DNA of 64,000 bases from Corticium candelabrum (GCF_963422355.1 NC_085087.1:6979536-7043535); one strand, 5' to 3'; positions 36,354 to 47,302 are shown, counted from the first letter of the stretch. Program-made: numbers and translations. The notes: generated by a model from the letters alone, not told the origin.

Positions 36354-38985
36354 CAGGGGCGTAGACACAATTCTAAAACTGGGGGGGCTTCACCAAGAGG
36401 CCTAATTGTGCTTTTGCGCATGCGCCCAGTGCACGTTCATCACCCGACTGCATCCGTATCACAATGTCTCTGATAGCGTGGCTGCGGAAAGCGCAACAAC
36501 CGGATGGAAGTGTAACTAACTATCCCACTGGCATTGACCATGAAAGCAATGTCTCAGGTGAAGAAGACGCCCAAGAGCACGCCCAAACTAGCAACGTGGC
36601 TGGACCAGCCTCTACAAGTTCTGAAAGCGGCCACCACTCTCACCAGCCCGACGCAACTGATGCCTCCGAGACAAGACCGGTTGCTGGCGCCCAGCCTCAG
36701 CCCACCTTGATGCCTTGGAGTCCTCACCAACCCTTGCTGTCCTTCCCATATCGCACATTTGCTAAGCAGCAGCGAGCATTCTGTTCTTCTTGGTATAGAA
36801 GATACCCGTGGTTGCATTATCAAGAAGCAGATGACAAAGTCTTCTGCTTCTACTGCCAGGTGGCGGAGAAGAAGGACTTAGGCTCAGTTGCTCTGCGCGC
36901 TGGGAACTTGGACGATAAATTCGTGAGAACTGGCTTTACAGACTGGAAGAAAGCACTCACTAAATTTGAAAAACATCAGAAATCAGTCTTTCATCGTGAT
37001 GCTATGGATATGGTGGTTGGCAAGGAACAGAATGTTGGGCAAATGCTAGGGAAAGGTTATGCAGAAGAAATGGTTGAGAATAGGAATATGTTACAGATAA
37101 TTATTAGTTGCATTCGATACCTTGCTCGGCAAGGTCTCGCCATGCGTGGTCGGTCTAAACCTGAAGGTAGTGTCGCTCTTGAAAGGGATTCCAACTTAAT
37201 GCAACTCCTCATTATGCGTGCTGAAGACAATCCGAGGCTCTGGAAATGGTTAGACAAATGCCAGGCCAAGTTCACAAGCCCCTGTATACAAAATGAAATT
37301 CTCAGTATCATGGCATTAATGATTCTGAGAGATGTTGTTAGGAAGGTATCGGGAAAGTGGTACACTATCATGGTAGATGAAACTACAGATTTGTCCAATA
37401 CTGAACAAATGGTCTTCTGTCTTCGATACGTAGATGATGATCTGGAAGTCCATGAGGAAGTAATAGGGCTGTATAGCTTAGACTCAACTTCTGCTGACTC
37501 TATACTAGCAACAGTTCAAGATATCCTGTTACGCATGAATCTAAGGATTGACCATTGCCGAGGCCAGTGCTACGACGGCGCTAGTAACATGGCAGGAGCG
37601 AAGTCAGGCGTTGCAAAAAGACTAAATGATCTAGAGCCCCGTGCGTTGTACACACACTGCTATGGTCATGCATTAAACCTAGCGACTCAGGATGTGTTGA
37701 AAGGTATCAAGGTCATGCGAAGTGCTCTGGAGACCGTACATGAAATTACTAAGTTGATAAAAAAATCACCCAAACGTGAAAGCATCTTCAAGAAGTTTAA
37801 AGATGTTGTCACTGCTGGCTCTCCAGGACTACGGATTCTTTGTCCTACACGATGGACGGTCAGGGCTGAGGCATTAACGTCAATATCTGAAAACTACACT
37901 ACACTTCAGATGACTTGGGATGTGGCAAAAGAAGCCACAAAGGATACTGAGATGAGAGCTAGAATTGGAGGAATCGCTTTGCAGATGGACACATTTGACT
38001 TCGTTTATGGTGTTGAACTTGGAAGAAAGCTGCTGAACATAGTGGACAACCTGTCCCGATCCTTACAGAGTTCTACTATTTCAGCATGCGAAGGCCAAAA
38101 GCTAGTCAGTACTACAACAACAACTATCCAGTCAATGAGATCTGATGAATGCTTTGATATATTTTGGAAGTACGTTGAACGCAAAAGATTGTCACTTCAA
38201 GTGCCATCCCCTACCCTTCCACGACGTAGGAAAGTTCCAAGACAATTCGAGGTAGGAGAAGGTGCAACAGTACATCCAGTAGAAGTGAAGGAGATCTATC
38301 GAAGGGCTTACTTTGAGGCCATTGACTTGATTTTAGCAGCAGTCAAAGATAGATTTCATCAGAAAGGATTCAACATGTTACAGAAATTAGAGACAGTTGT
38401 AACTTCTCTTCAGCAACCCCAGCAATCGGAAGCACTGAAAGAGATTGTCAATTTTTATGGTGATGATTTCAGTCACCCAGACCGACTTCAAACACAGCTC
38501 ACTCTTCTTCATGCAGGTACTGAACAGCCACTGACGGATGTACGGTCTCTGGTCGTATACCTCAAATCCTTAAGCAGTGCAGAAAGACAGTTTTTTTCTG
38601 AAGTCATCAAAGTAGTCAAGCTCATTCTGGTAATGCCGGCAACAAACGCCACAAGTGAAAGAAGTTTTAGTGCTCTCCGTAGACTCAAGACATGGCTACG
38701 TTCTACAATAAGTGAATGTCGTCTCAACTGGTCTATGATACTCCATATCCATAAGGACAAAACTGATGCATTACCAATAAAAGGTGTTGCGAATGAGTTT
38801 GTTACACGTAATGAAAGCAGAAGACGACTATTCGGACACTTTGATTAAACTCTTTTGAATTAGTAAATGTAGTGTTGTGTTGTACGCGTACTGCCTATCC
38901 CTTAATGTATCAAAGATTTGAAATACAAGTCTCAAATTCTGGGGGGGCTTGAGCCCCCAAAGCCCCCCCGGTGTCTACGCCCTTG
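36354..38985 (+). mobile_element. Autonomous hAT transposon
   Basis: 2.63 kb bounded by 15-bp inverted repeats (CAGGGGCGTAGACAC and CAAGGGCGTAGACAC, one mismatch), with GGGGGGGCTT just inside each end. Flanking bases share AGCTG, a degraded target duplication. Contains one complete transposase ORF. Confidence 0.85.
36464..38848 (+). CDS. hAT transposase, TTF-type zinc finger, ZMYM1-like
   Basis: 794 aa, uninterrupted, ATG at 36464 close to the 5' end of the element. Order: disordered N terminus (about 1-100), TTF-type zinc finger with FCFYCQV (about 126), the RNase-H-like core with MVDETTD and RGQCYDGASNMAG as acidic motifs, the HCYGHALNLA motif, LCPTRW, and a C-terminal hAT dimerisation segment with NATSERSFSALRRLKTWLRS (about 725-745). 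Full length for this group, so possibly active or recently so. It catalyses cut-and-paste transposition through an 8-bp staggered target. Confidence 0.9.
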   Translation: MSLIAWLRKAQQPDGSVTNYPTGIDHESNVSGEEDAQEHAQTSNVAGPASTSSESGHHSHQPDATDASETRPVAGAQPQPTLMPWSPHQPLLSFPYRTFAKQQRAFCSSWYRRYPWLHYQEADDKVFCFYCQVAEKKDLGSVALRAGNLDDKFVRTGFTDWKKALTKFEKHQKSVFHRDAMDMVVGKEQNVGQMLGKGYAEEMVENRNMLQIIISCIRYLARQGLAMRGRSKPEGSVALERDSNLMQLLIMRAEDNPRLWKWLDKCQAKFTSPCIQNEILSIMALMILRDVVRKVSGKWYTIMVDETTDLSNTEQMVFCLRYVDDDLEVHEEVIGLYSLDSTSADSILATVQDILLRMNLRIDHCRGQCYDGASNMAGAKSGVAKRLNDLEPRALYTHCYGHALNLATQDVLKGIKVMRSALETVHEITKLIKKSPKRESIFKKFKDVVTAGSPGLRILCPTRWTVRAEALTSISENYTTLQMTWDVAKEATKDTEMRARIGGIALQMDTFDFVYGVELGRKLLNIVDNLSRSLQSSTISACEGQKLVSTTTTTIQSMRSDECFDIFWKYVERKRLSLQVPSPTLPRRRKVPRQFEVGEGATVHPVEVKEIYRRAYFEAIDLILAAVKDRFHQKGFNMLQKLETVVTSLQQPQQSEALKEIVNFYGDDFSHPDRLQTQLTLLHAGTEQPLTDVRSLVVYLKSLSSAERQFFSEVIKVVKLILVMPATNATSERSFSALRRLKTWLRSTISECRLNWSMILHIHKDKTDALPIKGVANEFVTRNESRRRLFGHFD

Positions 38986-39568
38986 GCAGCTGCATAGAAG
39001 ATACTGTGAAGCGACATCACGTATATCTAGCGACCGGATCCAGAAGAAAGTAGCGTCAACGTTTCCTACGAATCTTTCTTGCAAGACGACGTCGATCGTT
39101 CATCATCAGTCCTACTTAGAACATATTGCTCTCTTGGAGATCGCGGATGACATGCTTTTGGTGTGCATGCAACGGTGCTTAGCTAGATGCATGGTCCCAT
39201 GGGTCCTTATCTTAGCTTCTTGAAGAACGATGAATTTGTTTGTTTTGCGATTCTTTTGTAAAAAGTAACAAACACATACAGCTATTACCTGAACTTTACT
39301 CTGCGCTTCTCTGTTTGACGACAGTTTGACCGTAAAATGAAGGTTGACGACATCTCGGCTTTTCTGTCACAATGCGCGGTATTGTTACGTCACCCATTGT
39401 TAGTCTCACAAAGGACTACTGATTGGCTCAACAAATTCCCGAGAGTGATTCACACTGACAAGCTAGTATTACGTCAACTACATTTCGCGTCCCAAAACGA
39501 TTGCTGATTGGCTCGACAAACTCCCCGAGCGCGACACACGCTTACAAACAAACATAGGTACAAACAAA
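38986..39568. other. Spacer between hAT and inverted-repeat structure
   Basis: No gene. Two TGATTGGCTC-type motifs about 80 bp apart (near 39420 and 39506) lie in a local direct repeat and resemble inverted CCAAT boxes. Confidence 0.4.
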
Positions 39569-39680
39569 CATAGCGACATACCGACAGACAAACCGGAAGT
39601 CAATTCAGCCCGTTTAGAGTGAGCTTCTCGCGAAGCAGTCCACCACTTATTGTGGTGTCCTTCTTTTACGCTCGTAGCTA

Positions 39681-40153
39681 ACTAAAGACGAGACTGGTAT
39701 GCACGCAGTGCAATCCTATCTCATTAGTTTCTCTTGTTTCGTAGAGAACAACTCGAAGACTACAGCTAGAGTCGTTGCTGTTTGTAAAATCTGCATGTTT
39801 ACAGCAGCGATTAATTAAACGCGGCCGCGGGAACGTTGACGTCGACAGGCTTCGATTTCATGCAGCCATGATCGACGTCGTACGATCTAGCGTCGTGCGC
39901 TCGTGTCACAACGGAGACCGAATGCGAACGTACTGGATGGATGCGAACGTACTCGGTGCTGTTTGTTGTTTGCTGTTTTTGACGTCTAAAGCGACCGCAG
40001 ACAGTCCAGAGTGAGCGATATCTGGAAGGGCTCGGAGCTGCATAACGTCATCGAAACAAGATGAGTCGTCTTTCTGTGTTTGGGTAATCATTTCATGTGT
40101 TTTGTGCTTTGCTTTGGTGAACACATACGGTAGCAACCAGAAAGAGACCACGT
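39681..40153 (+). repeat. Left arm of inverted repeat
   Basis: CpG-rich arm, inverse of 41230-41698. Includes TTAATTAA and GCGGCCGC next to each other and many GACGTC/GTCGAC palindromes. The small frames inside have no family match. Confidence 0.85.
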
Positions 40154-40443
40154 CGACAGAAATGCTGGACGTCCCAAGGTGGCACAGATTCGATGTGTTG
40201 TTTGGAAGAGCTAGAGATTACGCGTGTTCCTGCAGCGTAACTTCCAGAGTATGTGGAGCTTCAGGGAGACTACTTCCATCCAACTGTTTTCTCTTGCTCG
40301 ACAAGGTGATACCATCTGGTGGTTTCATCAAACACAAAAGCACGTCGACACGTCAGACAGTTATGTTTCATTGCATGATTCATGATATGCATGCAGCGCT
40401 ACATGATCTAGAATTTTAGACAGTCATTACAACATGCAGTTAT

Positions 40444-40963
40444 TTATTTCACTGGAAGATCAAAGGTACAGCAGGTACCACAGTCACAACTAAGTACACA
40501 AACATCACAACAACCACATCCTTTTCCTGCACTGTCTTCACTACCAGCAAATAAGCACTTCCTACGACAAGTTGTAAAATTTTGTCCATACTTCTTCATC
40601 GAGGATGAAACTGTCCTGTGCAGATGTCCATGTACGAGCAGTGCAGTTGCTGTCGAGCCATCTCTTCCAGCTCGCCCAGTCTCTTGGACATAATCTTCAA
40701 TGAGTCTTGGAGGACTCCAATGAACAATCCACCTAATGTTGGGAATGTCAACACCCATCCCAAATGCTGTTGTAGCTATCAGAACTCTCAATGTGCTGTC
40801 TACTTTACTAAATGACATCAAAATTTTTCTTTCATCTCGACTGTGGAGGCACTCGGATACATATCGACTAGACGAAATTCTTGCAAATCAATACAATCTG
40901 ATGGAAATGTAAAGTGGGATCCCAACTTTGATCTGAGCTGAAGATACAGTGACCAACTGTTGT
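40444..40963 (-). pseudogene. RecQ-family helicase C-terminal exon
   Basis: On -, after a CTAAATAG acceptor, the frame reads a helicase-core segment (RLVDMYPSAS), then, past a 1-bp shift near 40822, RVLIATTAFGMGVDIPNIR (motif V) and YVQETGRAGRDG (motif VI with arginine finger), followed by a cysteine-rich zinc-binding segment (CRRKC...CGCCDVC) and a stop at 40446-40444. Motifs I-IV are missing. RecQ enzymes unwind 3'-5'; this piece cannot act alone. It could be the last exon of a gene split by insertion. Confidence 0.7.
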
Positions 40964-41229
40964 CTATTTAGTACAAAAGATTTAGTAAAAAACTCTAGAC
41001 TAGCTATATAAAGACTACCATATATGTATATCTATGAATTAATACATGATGATCATGCAGTATACGCATGCAGTGTCGATCGTTACGTAAAGGTTACTGA
41101 GGGCCAGACAGATATCATGTAATGTATAAAGGTAAGTAGTAGAGACTTGCGCGTTCCACAGATTGACATGCAGTGTCACAAGTGAAGTCTGCAACCCAAG
41201 CTGCTTCCGTTCATATTACTCCAATCGCA

Positions 41230-41698
41230 ACGTGGTCTCTTCCTGGTTGCTACTGTATGTGTTCACCAAAGCAATGCACAAAACACATCAAATGATTACC
41301 CAAACACAGAAAGACGACTCATCTTGTTTCGATGACGTCATGCAGCTCCTTCCAGATATCGCTCACTCTGGACTGTCTGCGGTCGCTTTAGACGTCAAAA
41401 AACAGCAAACAGCAAACAGCACCGAGTACGTTCGCATCCATCCAGTACGTTCGCATTCAGTCTCCGTTGTGACACGAGCGCACAACGCTAGATCGTACGA
41501 CGTCGATCATGGCTGCATGAAATCGAAGCCTGTCGACGTCAACGTTCCCGCGGCCGCGTTTAATTAATCGCTGCTGTAAACATGCAGATTTCACAAACAG
41601 CAACGACTCTAGCTGTAGTCTTCGAGTTGTTCTCTACGAAACAAGAGAAACTAATTGAGATAGAATTGCACTGCGTGCATACCAGTCTCGTCTTTAGT
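41230..41698 (-). repeat. Right arm of inverted repeat
   Basis: Inverse of 39681-40153 with scattered substitutions and short indels. Confidence 0.85.
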
Positions 41699-41780
41699 GA
41701 AGCGTTTAAGAAACAAAATCCGGTCGTTAGATAGCCGATTTCTGGCTACGCGGCACACAGCGACATCAAAGGCCGTTCAC

Positions 41781-41822
41781 CAGACCCCATTTCGCCGGGA
41801 GGACGCGGCGGAAAGGGGTCTG
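41781..41822. repeat. GC-rich hairpin
   Basis: CAGACCCCATTTCGCCG pairs with CGGCGGAAAGGGGTCTG around an 8-nt loop. Confidence 0.75.
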
Positions 41823-42193
41823 GCTACGCGAGACTAGAGACATACCGACAGGCAGACCGAAAGTCAATTCAGCCCGTTTCGAGTAAGCTTCTCGCGAAGC
41901 AGTCCACCACTTAATGTGGTGTCCTTCTTTACGCTCGTAGCTAATTAGTAATTAACAGTATCAACAAAACGTTGAAACAAGATCACATTACCAAGAGCCG
42001 CTAAATGTACATAACACACTATTAGTGAGCAGCATTCTTCTCTGATAGCAATTTGCATACTACCAACTCATAATCTAAGTCTATATATACATTCTTGTGA
42101 ACGCATAGAGTAGAATAAGTGCATTGAACCTGGTGTGTGTAGGGGTGTAGTGTGGCATGGGCTAGACTGGGCTATATCCCATCATTTGTAGGC

Positions 42194-42297
42194 TGACATG
42201 TAATGTAATTAGATTCACTATCCCGTATGTGTAATCGGAAATAGACCAGAACGATTCTGACTGTCACGAAGTGCACAGCTGTAACAGTTATCTTACA
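42194..42297 (+). repeat. 5' LTR (104 bp)
   Basis: Matches 46403-46506 at every base by eye. Very short for a gypsy element. Confidence 0.9.
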
Positions 42298-42327
42298 TGG
42301 TGTCAGGAGGAAAGAACCGACAACAGC

Positions 42328-45300
42328 ATGGCAGAAGGACTGAAACCGCCTCAAGCATTCACAACCACACTGGAAGCAGCCAAAGAATGGCCACAGTGGC
42401 GGGACCATTTTACATTCTACATGACAGCAACAAAGAAGGACAAAGAAGACGAGAAAACGAAAGTCGCAATACTACTCACGGCAATGGGAGGGGAAGCCAT
42501 CTCCGTCTACCGAACATTCACTTGGGCCGCAGACGGCGACGAGGACAAACTGGACTGCGTCATTAGAGCGTTCAACAACTACTTCAAGCCTAAAAGTAAT
42601 GAAATCTACGAAAGATTCCTGTTCCTGCAGAGGAAACAACAACCGAATGAGCCCTTCGACAGCTTCTACACAGATTTACTGCGCCTGGTGGAAACCTGCG
42701 GATATCACCAAGAGGAGAAAACGAAGATCATCCGGGACCAGATTGTAATCAATATCACCGCAGACAACGTCCGCGAGAAACTGTTGGCAGAATCTGACCT
42801 AACCCTAACCAAAGCTGTAGACATGTGCAGGTCAATGGAAGCGACAACCCGTTACATTGCCAGTATGACATCAACCGCCACAGCCTTGAAAGAATGCGTC
42901 ACCGACGCGGCGGCGGTACACATGGTGAAAGCCATGAAGCAGCGCCCTTGCCACTACTGCGCGACAAACCACAAACCAAAAAACTGCCCAGCATGGGGAA
43001 AACAATGCAAATATTGCGGCATTATGAATCACACGGCGGAAGCATGCAAAAAGGCAGAAAAGGACAGACTAGCCCGACGACAAACAACAAAGGAGACGGC
43101 CAATGCGATATCGCCACAACGAGCCACACCAGACACACCAGAGAACGAGGAGAGAGACCATTTCGCTTACTGCACCGGTACCACGACACAAACCAGTAAA
43201 ACAAAGGCTAAAGTCTGGAACATAATACTGGACATAGGAGGGAGAGGTTTGAAAGCCAAAATCGACACAGGTGCAACGTGCAACATACTGCCATTCACTG
43301 CTTACCGCGTCCTCTGTGCTAGCCCTCCCACGCCAACAGAAGTTCAGCTAACAGCATACGGAGGAACAAAATTAGATGTCTGTGGGAAAACAACCATGGA
43401 GGCAACATTTCAAGGAGCCACCCGCAGGATGGAATTCATCATAGTACGAGAGAACGTGGAGACGCTCATAGGATTGCCTTCCATCACTGACTTGGGACTA
43501 ATACAACAGACCCTAGCAGTGGATGCAACAGGGGACACACCCACAGCTATATCAGAGTTCAAAGATGTCTTTAAAGGACTGGGACGACTACCAGGAGAGT
43601 ACAGCATCAAACTAAAGACAAATGCACAACCAGTCATCCAACCAGCTAGAAGAGTTCCATTTAGGTACAGGCTGGAACTGAAGTCACAACTGGATGAAAT
43701 GGAGAAACAAGGCATCATAGCCAAAGTAACAGAGGCTACTAATTGGGTCAGTCCCATAGTCCTTGTAACAAAGCCAGGTAAAGACAAACTAAGGATATGC
43801 ATTGATCCAGGAGCGTTGAACAAGGCTATACAAAGGGAGCACTATCAATTGAAAACACCCGAAGAGATATTCGGCACGTTGGCAGGCTCACAATATTTCT
43901 CAACCCTAGATGCTACATCTGGTTTTCTACAGATTGCCCTAGACAAGGAAAGTAGCTACTTGACAACAGTGGCAACTCCCTTTGGGCGCTACCGGTATTG
44001 CCGACTACCTTTCGGAATCAGCTCTGCCCCAGAAGTGTTTCACAGAATAGTGACAGAATCCTTTGCAGACATACCTGGGGTACACACCTATGTGGATGAC
44101 ATCCTTGTATCAGGCTGTAGCGTAGAGGAGCACGACAAACGCCTTCAGATGGTCCTCGAAAGGTGTAGGGAGCTGAACCTTAGACTCAACCGATCCAAAT
44201 GCCAGTTCAGAAAGACTGAATTAAAGTATCTGGGACATGTGCTTACATCAGAAGGGATAAAACCTGACCCAGAAAAAGTCGAGGCCATTGAGCAATTCCC
44301 AAAGCCACAGTCCAAGACAGACGTTTCAAGACTCCTGGGCCTGGTTACATATTTGTCGAAATTTTGTCCTACTTTGGCTGAGACAGCCAGCCCACTGCGA
44401 CAGCTAACACAGCAGGAGACTGCATGGGTGTGGGACTCCGTTCACGACCGCACCCTACAGCATGTGAAAGATCTAGTGACAAAGGCCCCAGTACTACGAC
44501 TTTTTGATCCAGCATTACCAGTGAGATTAACTGTGGACGCATCACAACATGGCTTGGGAGCAGCTGTTATTCAAGAGGGGCACCCAGTAGAATACGCGTC
44601 AAGAACAATGTCCAGCATACAACAGAAATATGCACAAATAGAGAAGGAAATGCTTGCCATCCAGTTTGGACTAACAAGATTCCATCAGTATGTGTATGGA
44701 CAAGATGTCATAGTGGAGACTGACCACAAGCCACTACTTGGAATACTGAAAAAGCCCCTTGCTGAAGTCAGTCCTAGGCTTCAGAGAATGCGCCTACGAT
44801 GTCTCAAATACAACTACACGCTAGAGCACCATTCCGGGAAAGAAATGGTCCTGGCCGATTCTCTGAGCAGAATGCCATCTACAACACCCTATACAGACTA
44901 TGATGAACTAACAGAAGAGCAAATCGACTCCGTCACAGAGCAAATCATTCCCACACCACTTGGACGTGAAAGATGTACGGAAGCGACCAGACAAGACCCT
45001 ACAATGCAGGCACTCATCACTTACATACACACAGGATGGCCACCTACAAGGAGGAGTGTCCCGGGTCCAATCAAACCGTACTGGAATGTGAGACACGACC
45101 TAACAGAGAAAGACGGCATTGTCCTCAAAGGAAGCCAAGCTGTCGTCCCTGTGACAATGCGCAAAACGGTGATGAACAGTATACATGAGGGACACTATGG
45201 AATAGTGAAGTGTATAGAAAGGGCCAAGACGTCAGTGTACTGGCCTGGCTACACCAATGAAATACATGACATGGTAGCGAGTTGCAGCAAATGCCAAGAA

Positions 45301-46344
45301 AATCGAAGCCAGAACCCAAAGCCAGACACTAAACCTCATGATGTTCCACACTACCCCTACCAGAAAGTGGGAACAGACTTGTTTGAACTACAAGGGGAAC
45401 ATTACCTACTTACCATCGATTACTACAGCAAATGGGTGACCATAGATCACCTCCAGTCAACGAAAGCAGCTGATGTGATAACTATCCTAGACAAGCATTT
45501 TGCCAATTTTGGAATACCAGAAACAATATTCTCGGACAACGGGCCACAATACGCCAACGAAGAATTTCGCAAGTTCTCCAGGAAGCTGGGATTTCAACAC
45601 ACCACATCCAGTCCAGGCTACCCAGCCAGCAATGGCCAAGCGGAAAGAGGTGTCCAAACAGTCAAGAAAATGATGGCCAAGATGTTGGAGGAGGGCCGTA
45701 CAATCAATGACGCTCTAAGAGTCCTTAGGAACACACCAATAGGAGGAGACCTGCCTACTCCTGCCATCCTGCTACAGGGGAGACACCTCCGAACCCAACT
45801 AACAATAAATACTGAGACTCTGGTTCCACATAACATGGATGCAGACAAGACCAGACAAAAACTAATCGCCCACCAATCCCAATATGCGTTCTATGGAGCC
45901 ACAGGAAACACAACGAACTCACCTCTGCTTCCTGATGAAAGCGTAAGGACAATGAGAGGAAAAAAATGGGTACCAGCAAAAGTCATTGGACACCACACAG
46001 AGCCCCAATCCTACATCCTCAGACTAGCAAATGGACGGACAGTGAGAAGAACTAGAACACACATAAACAGGACAACAGAAGTGTGGGATGACAACACAAT
46101 GTTCGCTAAGTACACTCCGACGGGACAACAAACAAACACCAGCCTGTCAGAAGGACAACCACCAAATCAACCTGAAGAGACAAACGTACTGCCAGACACG
46201 GAGATCAGATCTCCGAATACAGAAAGCCCTCCAAAATCTGCCAAGTCCCCAACTGCACCTGCAAGTCAACCTGCAGTCAAAACAACAAGGCTGGGGAGGA
46301 TCTCAAGACCACCACGACGCCTACTGGAGGACTACACTACGTAA
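42328..46344 (+). CDS. Gag-Pol polyprotein of Ty3/gypsy element
   Basis: 1338 aa from the first ATG after the primer-binding site; the in-frame ATG at 42271 lies inside the LTR. Order: capsid-like Gag; two zinc knuckles starting near residue 208 (CHYC, CKYC); aspartic protease DTGAT near 312; reverse transcriptase with YVDD near 587; RNase H (TVDAS, ETDHKPL) near 734-830; integrase with HHCC zinc-binding region from about 952 and DDE core (IDYYSKW, SDNGPQY, AERGVQ) at about 1031-1105. Gag and Pol share one frame with no stop or shift, unusual but known in several lineages. It copies and integrates the element; apparently intact. Confidence 0.92.
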   Translation: MAEGLKPPQAFTTTLEAAKEWPQWRDHFTFYMTATKKDKEDEKTKVAILLTAMGGEAISVYRTFTWAADGDEDKLDCVIRAFNNYFKPKSNEIYERFLFLQRKQQPNEPFDSFYTDLLRLVETCGYHQEEKTKIIRDQIVINITADNVREKLLAESDLTLTKAVDMCRSMEATTRYIASMTSTATALKECVTDAAAVHMVKAMKQRPCHYCATNHKPKNCPAWGKQCKYCGIMNHTAEACKKAEKDRLARRQTTKETANAISPQRATPDTPENEERDHFAYCTGTTTQTSKTKAKVWNIILDIGGRGLKAKIDTGATCNILPFTAYRVLCASPPTPTEVQLTAYGGTKLDVCGKTTMEATFQGATRRMEFIIVRENVETLIGLPSITDLGLIQQTLAVDATGDTPTAISEFKDVFKGLGRLPGEYSIKLKTNAQPVIQPARRVPFRYRLELKSQLDEMEKQGIIAKVTEATNWVSPIVLVTKPGKDKLRICIDPGALNKAIQREHYQLKTPEEIFGTLAGSQYFSTLDATSGFLQIALDKESSYLTTVATPFGRYRYCRLPFGISSAPEVFHRIVTESFADIPGVHTYVDDILVSGCSVEEHDKRLQMVLERCRELNLRLNRSKCQFRKTELKYLGHVLTSEGIKPDPEKVEAIEQFPKPQSKTDVSRLLGLVTYLSKFCPTLAETASPLRQLTQQETAWVWDSVHDRTLQHVKDLVTKAPVLRLFDPALPVRLTVDASQHGLGAAVIQEGHPVEYASRTMSSIQQKYAQIEKEMLAIQFGLTRFHQYVYGQDVIVETDHKPLLGILKKPLAEVSPRLQRMRLRCLKYNYTLEHHSGKEMVLADSLSRMPSTTPYTDYDELTEEQIDSVTEQIIPTPLGRERCTEATRQDPTMQALITYIHTGWPPTRRSVPGPIKPYWNVRHDLTEKDGIVLKGSQAVVPVTMRKTVMNSIHEGHYGIVKCIERAKTSVYWPGYTNEIHDMVASCSKCQENRSQNPKPDTKPHDVPHYPYQKVGTDLFELQGEHYLLTIDYYSKWVTIDHLQSTKAADVITILDKHFANFGIPETIFSDNGPQYANEEFRKFSRKLGFQHTTSSPGYPASNGQAERGVQTVKKMMAKMLEEGRTINDALRVLRNTPIGGDLPTPAILLQGRHLRTQLTINTETLVPHNMDADKTRQKLIAHQSQYAFYGATGNTTNSPLLPDESVRTMRGKKWVPAKVIGHHTEPQSYILRLANGRTVRRTRTHINRTTEVWDDNTMFAKYTPTGQQTNTSLSEGQPPNQPEETNVLPDTEIRSPNTESPPKSAKSPTAPASQPAVKTTRLGRISRPPRRLLEDYTT

Positions 46345-46402
46345 TTAGCAACCATTGCTTGACACTGCACTTTTGAGTTGAAGTCACCCAGAGACAGATA
46401 GA

Positions 46403-46506
46403 TGACATGTAATGTAATTAGATTCACTATCCCGTATGTGTAATCGGAAATAGACCAGAACGATTCTGACTGTCACGAAGTGCACAGCTGTAACAGTTAT
46501 CTTACA
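46403..46506 (+). repeat. 3' LTR (104 bp)
   Basis: Identical to the 5' LTR. A weak purine-rich tract (GAGACAGATAGA) precedes it. Confidence 0.9.
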
Positions 46507-47163
46507 GGCGTGGTCACAAAATTGTGGACTGTAAATATGTGTGAGGACCAAAGCTGTATATAGTATATATACACACCACCTTTTTCCAGTCTGGATCTGC
46601 CACTGATTCTACCATATCAGTCAATTAGAACCCAATAAAAACTGGGCGTGTCCATAAAAGTGGGCGTGCCCATAGCATTGTAAAGTTTAGCCTCCATTTC
46701 TAGAGCTAACGCTATGCCCCTGTTCTCTGTCATTCCAGTTCTGCGATATTTTAATTGAGTTACTTTTATGGCACGACTGCTTTCTTCTATAGAGTTGCCT
46801 TTTGTCGCTTACTCATTTCACAAACACAAACAATGTTTTATACAATGACTGCGTTTGCATGTAGCCTTCTCCGTGTACTGTAATTCCGGTCTTAAAAGGG
46901 GTAGGCGTGTCTGTTGCATCACCCCATAGATCCAACACTGTGATACAAAAGTAGGTACGTTATAGACACTACATGTATGTAGAGTGTATGATATGTCAAG
47001 ATATAAAACAAAAATTTGTGTATTTGTTTGAAAGTTTTTGACAATGCTGCTTTGCATTCCTCAATTGTTTGTTTGTGTTGTTTGTTTTGTTGACCATTTG
47101 TATTGCATTTGATGTTTGTGCTGGCATATATACCTCAATTGATTTGAATTCTAATTTGTATAG
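46507..47163. other. No gene seen upstream of the thioredoxin reductase remnant
   Basis: AT-rich, with two GGGCGTG(T/C)CCATA-type short repeats near 46645-46675. Probably intron of the broken gene downstream. Confidence 0.4.
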
Positions 47164-47302
47164 GCAGAGGTCCTGATTCTACAGCATTGGGTTTTGATGC
47201 CGTAAGTGTTGAGAGTGACGTGGAATCTGGAAAGGTAATCGTAGACGAAAGAGATGAAATGACAGTACCTCACGTCTTTTGCATTGGAGATGCAGTTGAT
47301 GT

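Larger units (their letters stand above)
39575..41943. mobile_element. Composite foldback structure: direct repeats, ~470-bp inverted repeats, RecQ exon in the loop
   Basis: Direct repeats 39575-39680 and 41839-41943 (~105 bp) enclose inverted repeats 39681-40153 and 41230-41698 (473 and 469 bp, about 95% alike by eye). The 1.08-kb loop holds a RecQ helicase exon on -. A perfect-stem hairpin lies at 41781-41822. No transposase. It may be a foldback element that captured a gene piece, or a local inverted duplication. Confidence 0.65.
42194..46506 (+). mobile_element. Ty3/gypsy LTR retrotransposon, complete
   Basis: 4.3 kb. Identical 104-bp LTRs at 42194-42297 and 46403-46506, starting TGACATGTAATG and ending TTATCTTACA. 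A primer-binding-site-like TGGTGTCAGG starts directly at 42298. One gag-pol ORF, no env. Flanking bases allow an AGGC target duplication if the LTR end is moved by one base. Identical LTRs indicate recent insertion. Confidence 0.9.
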
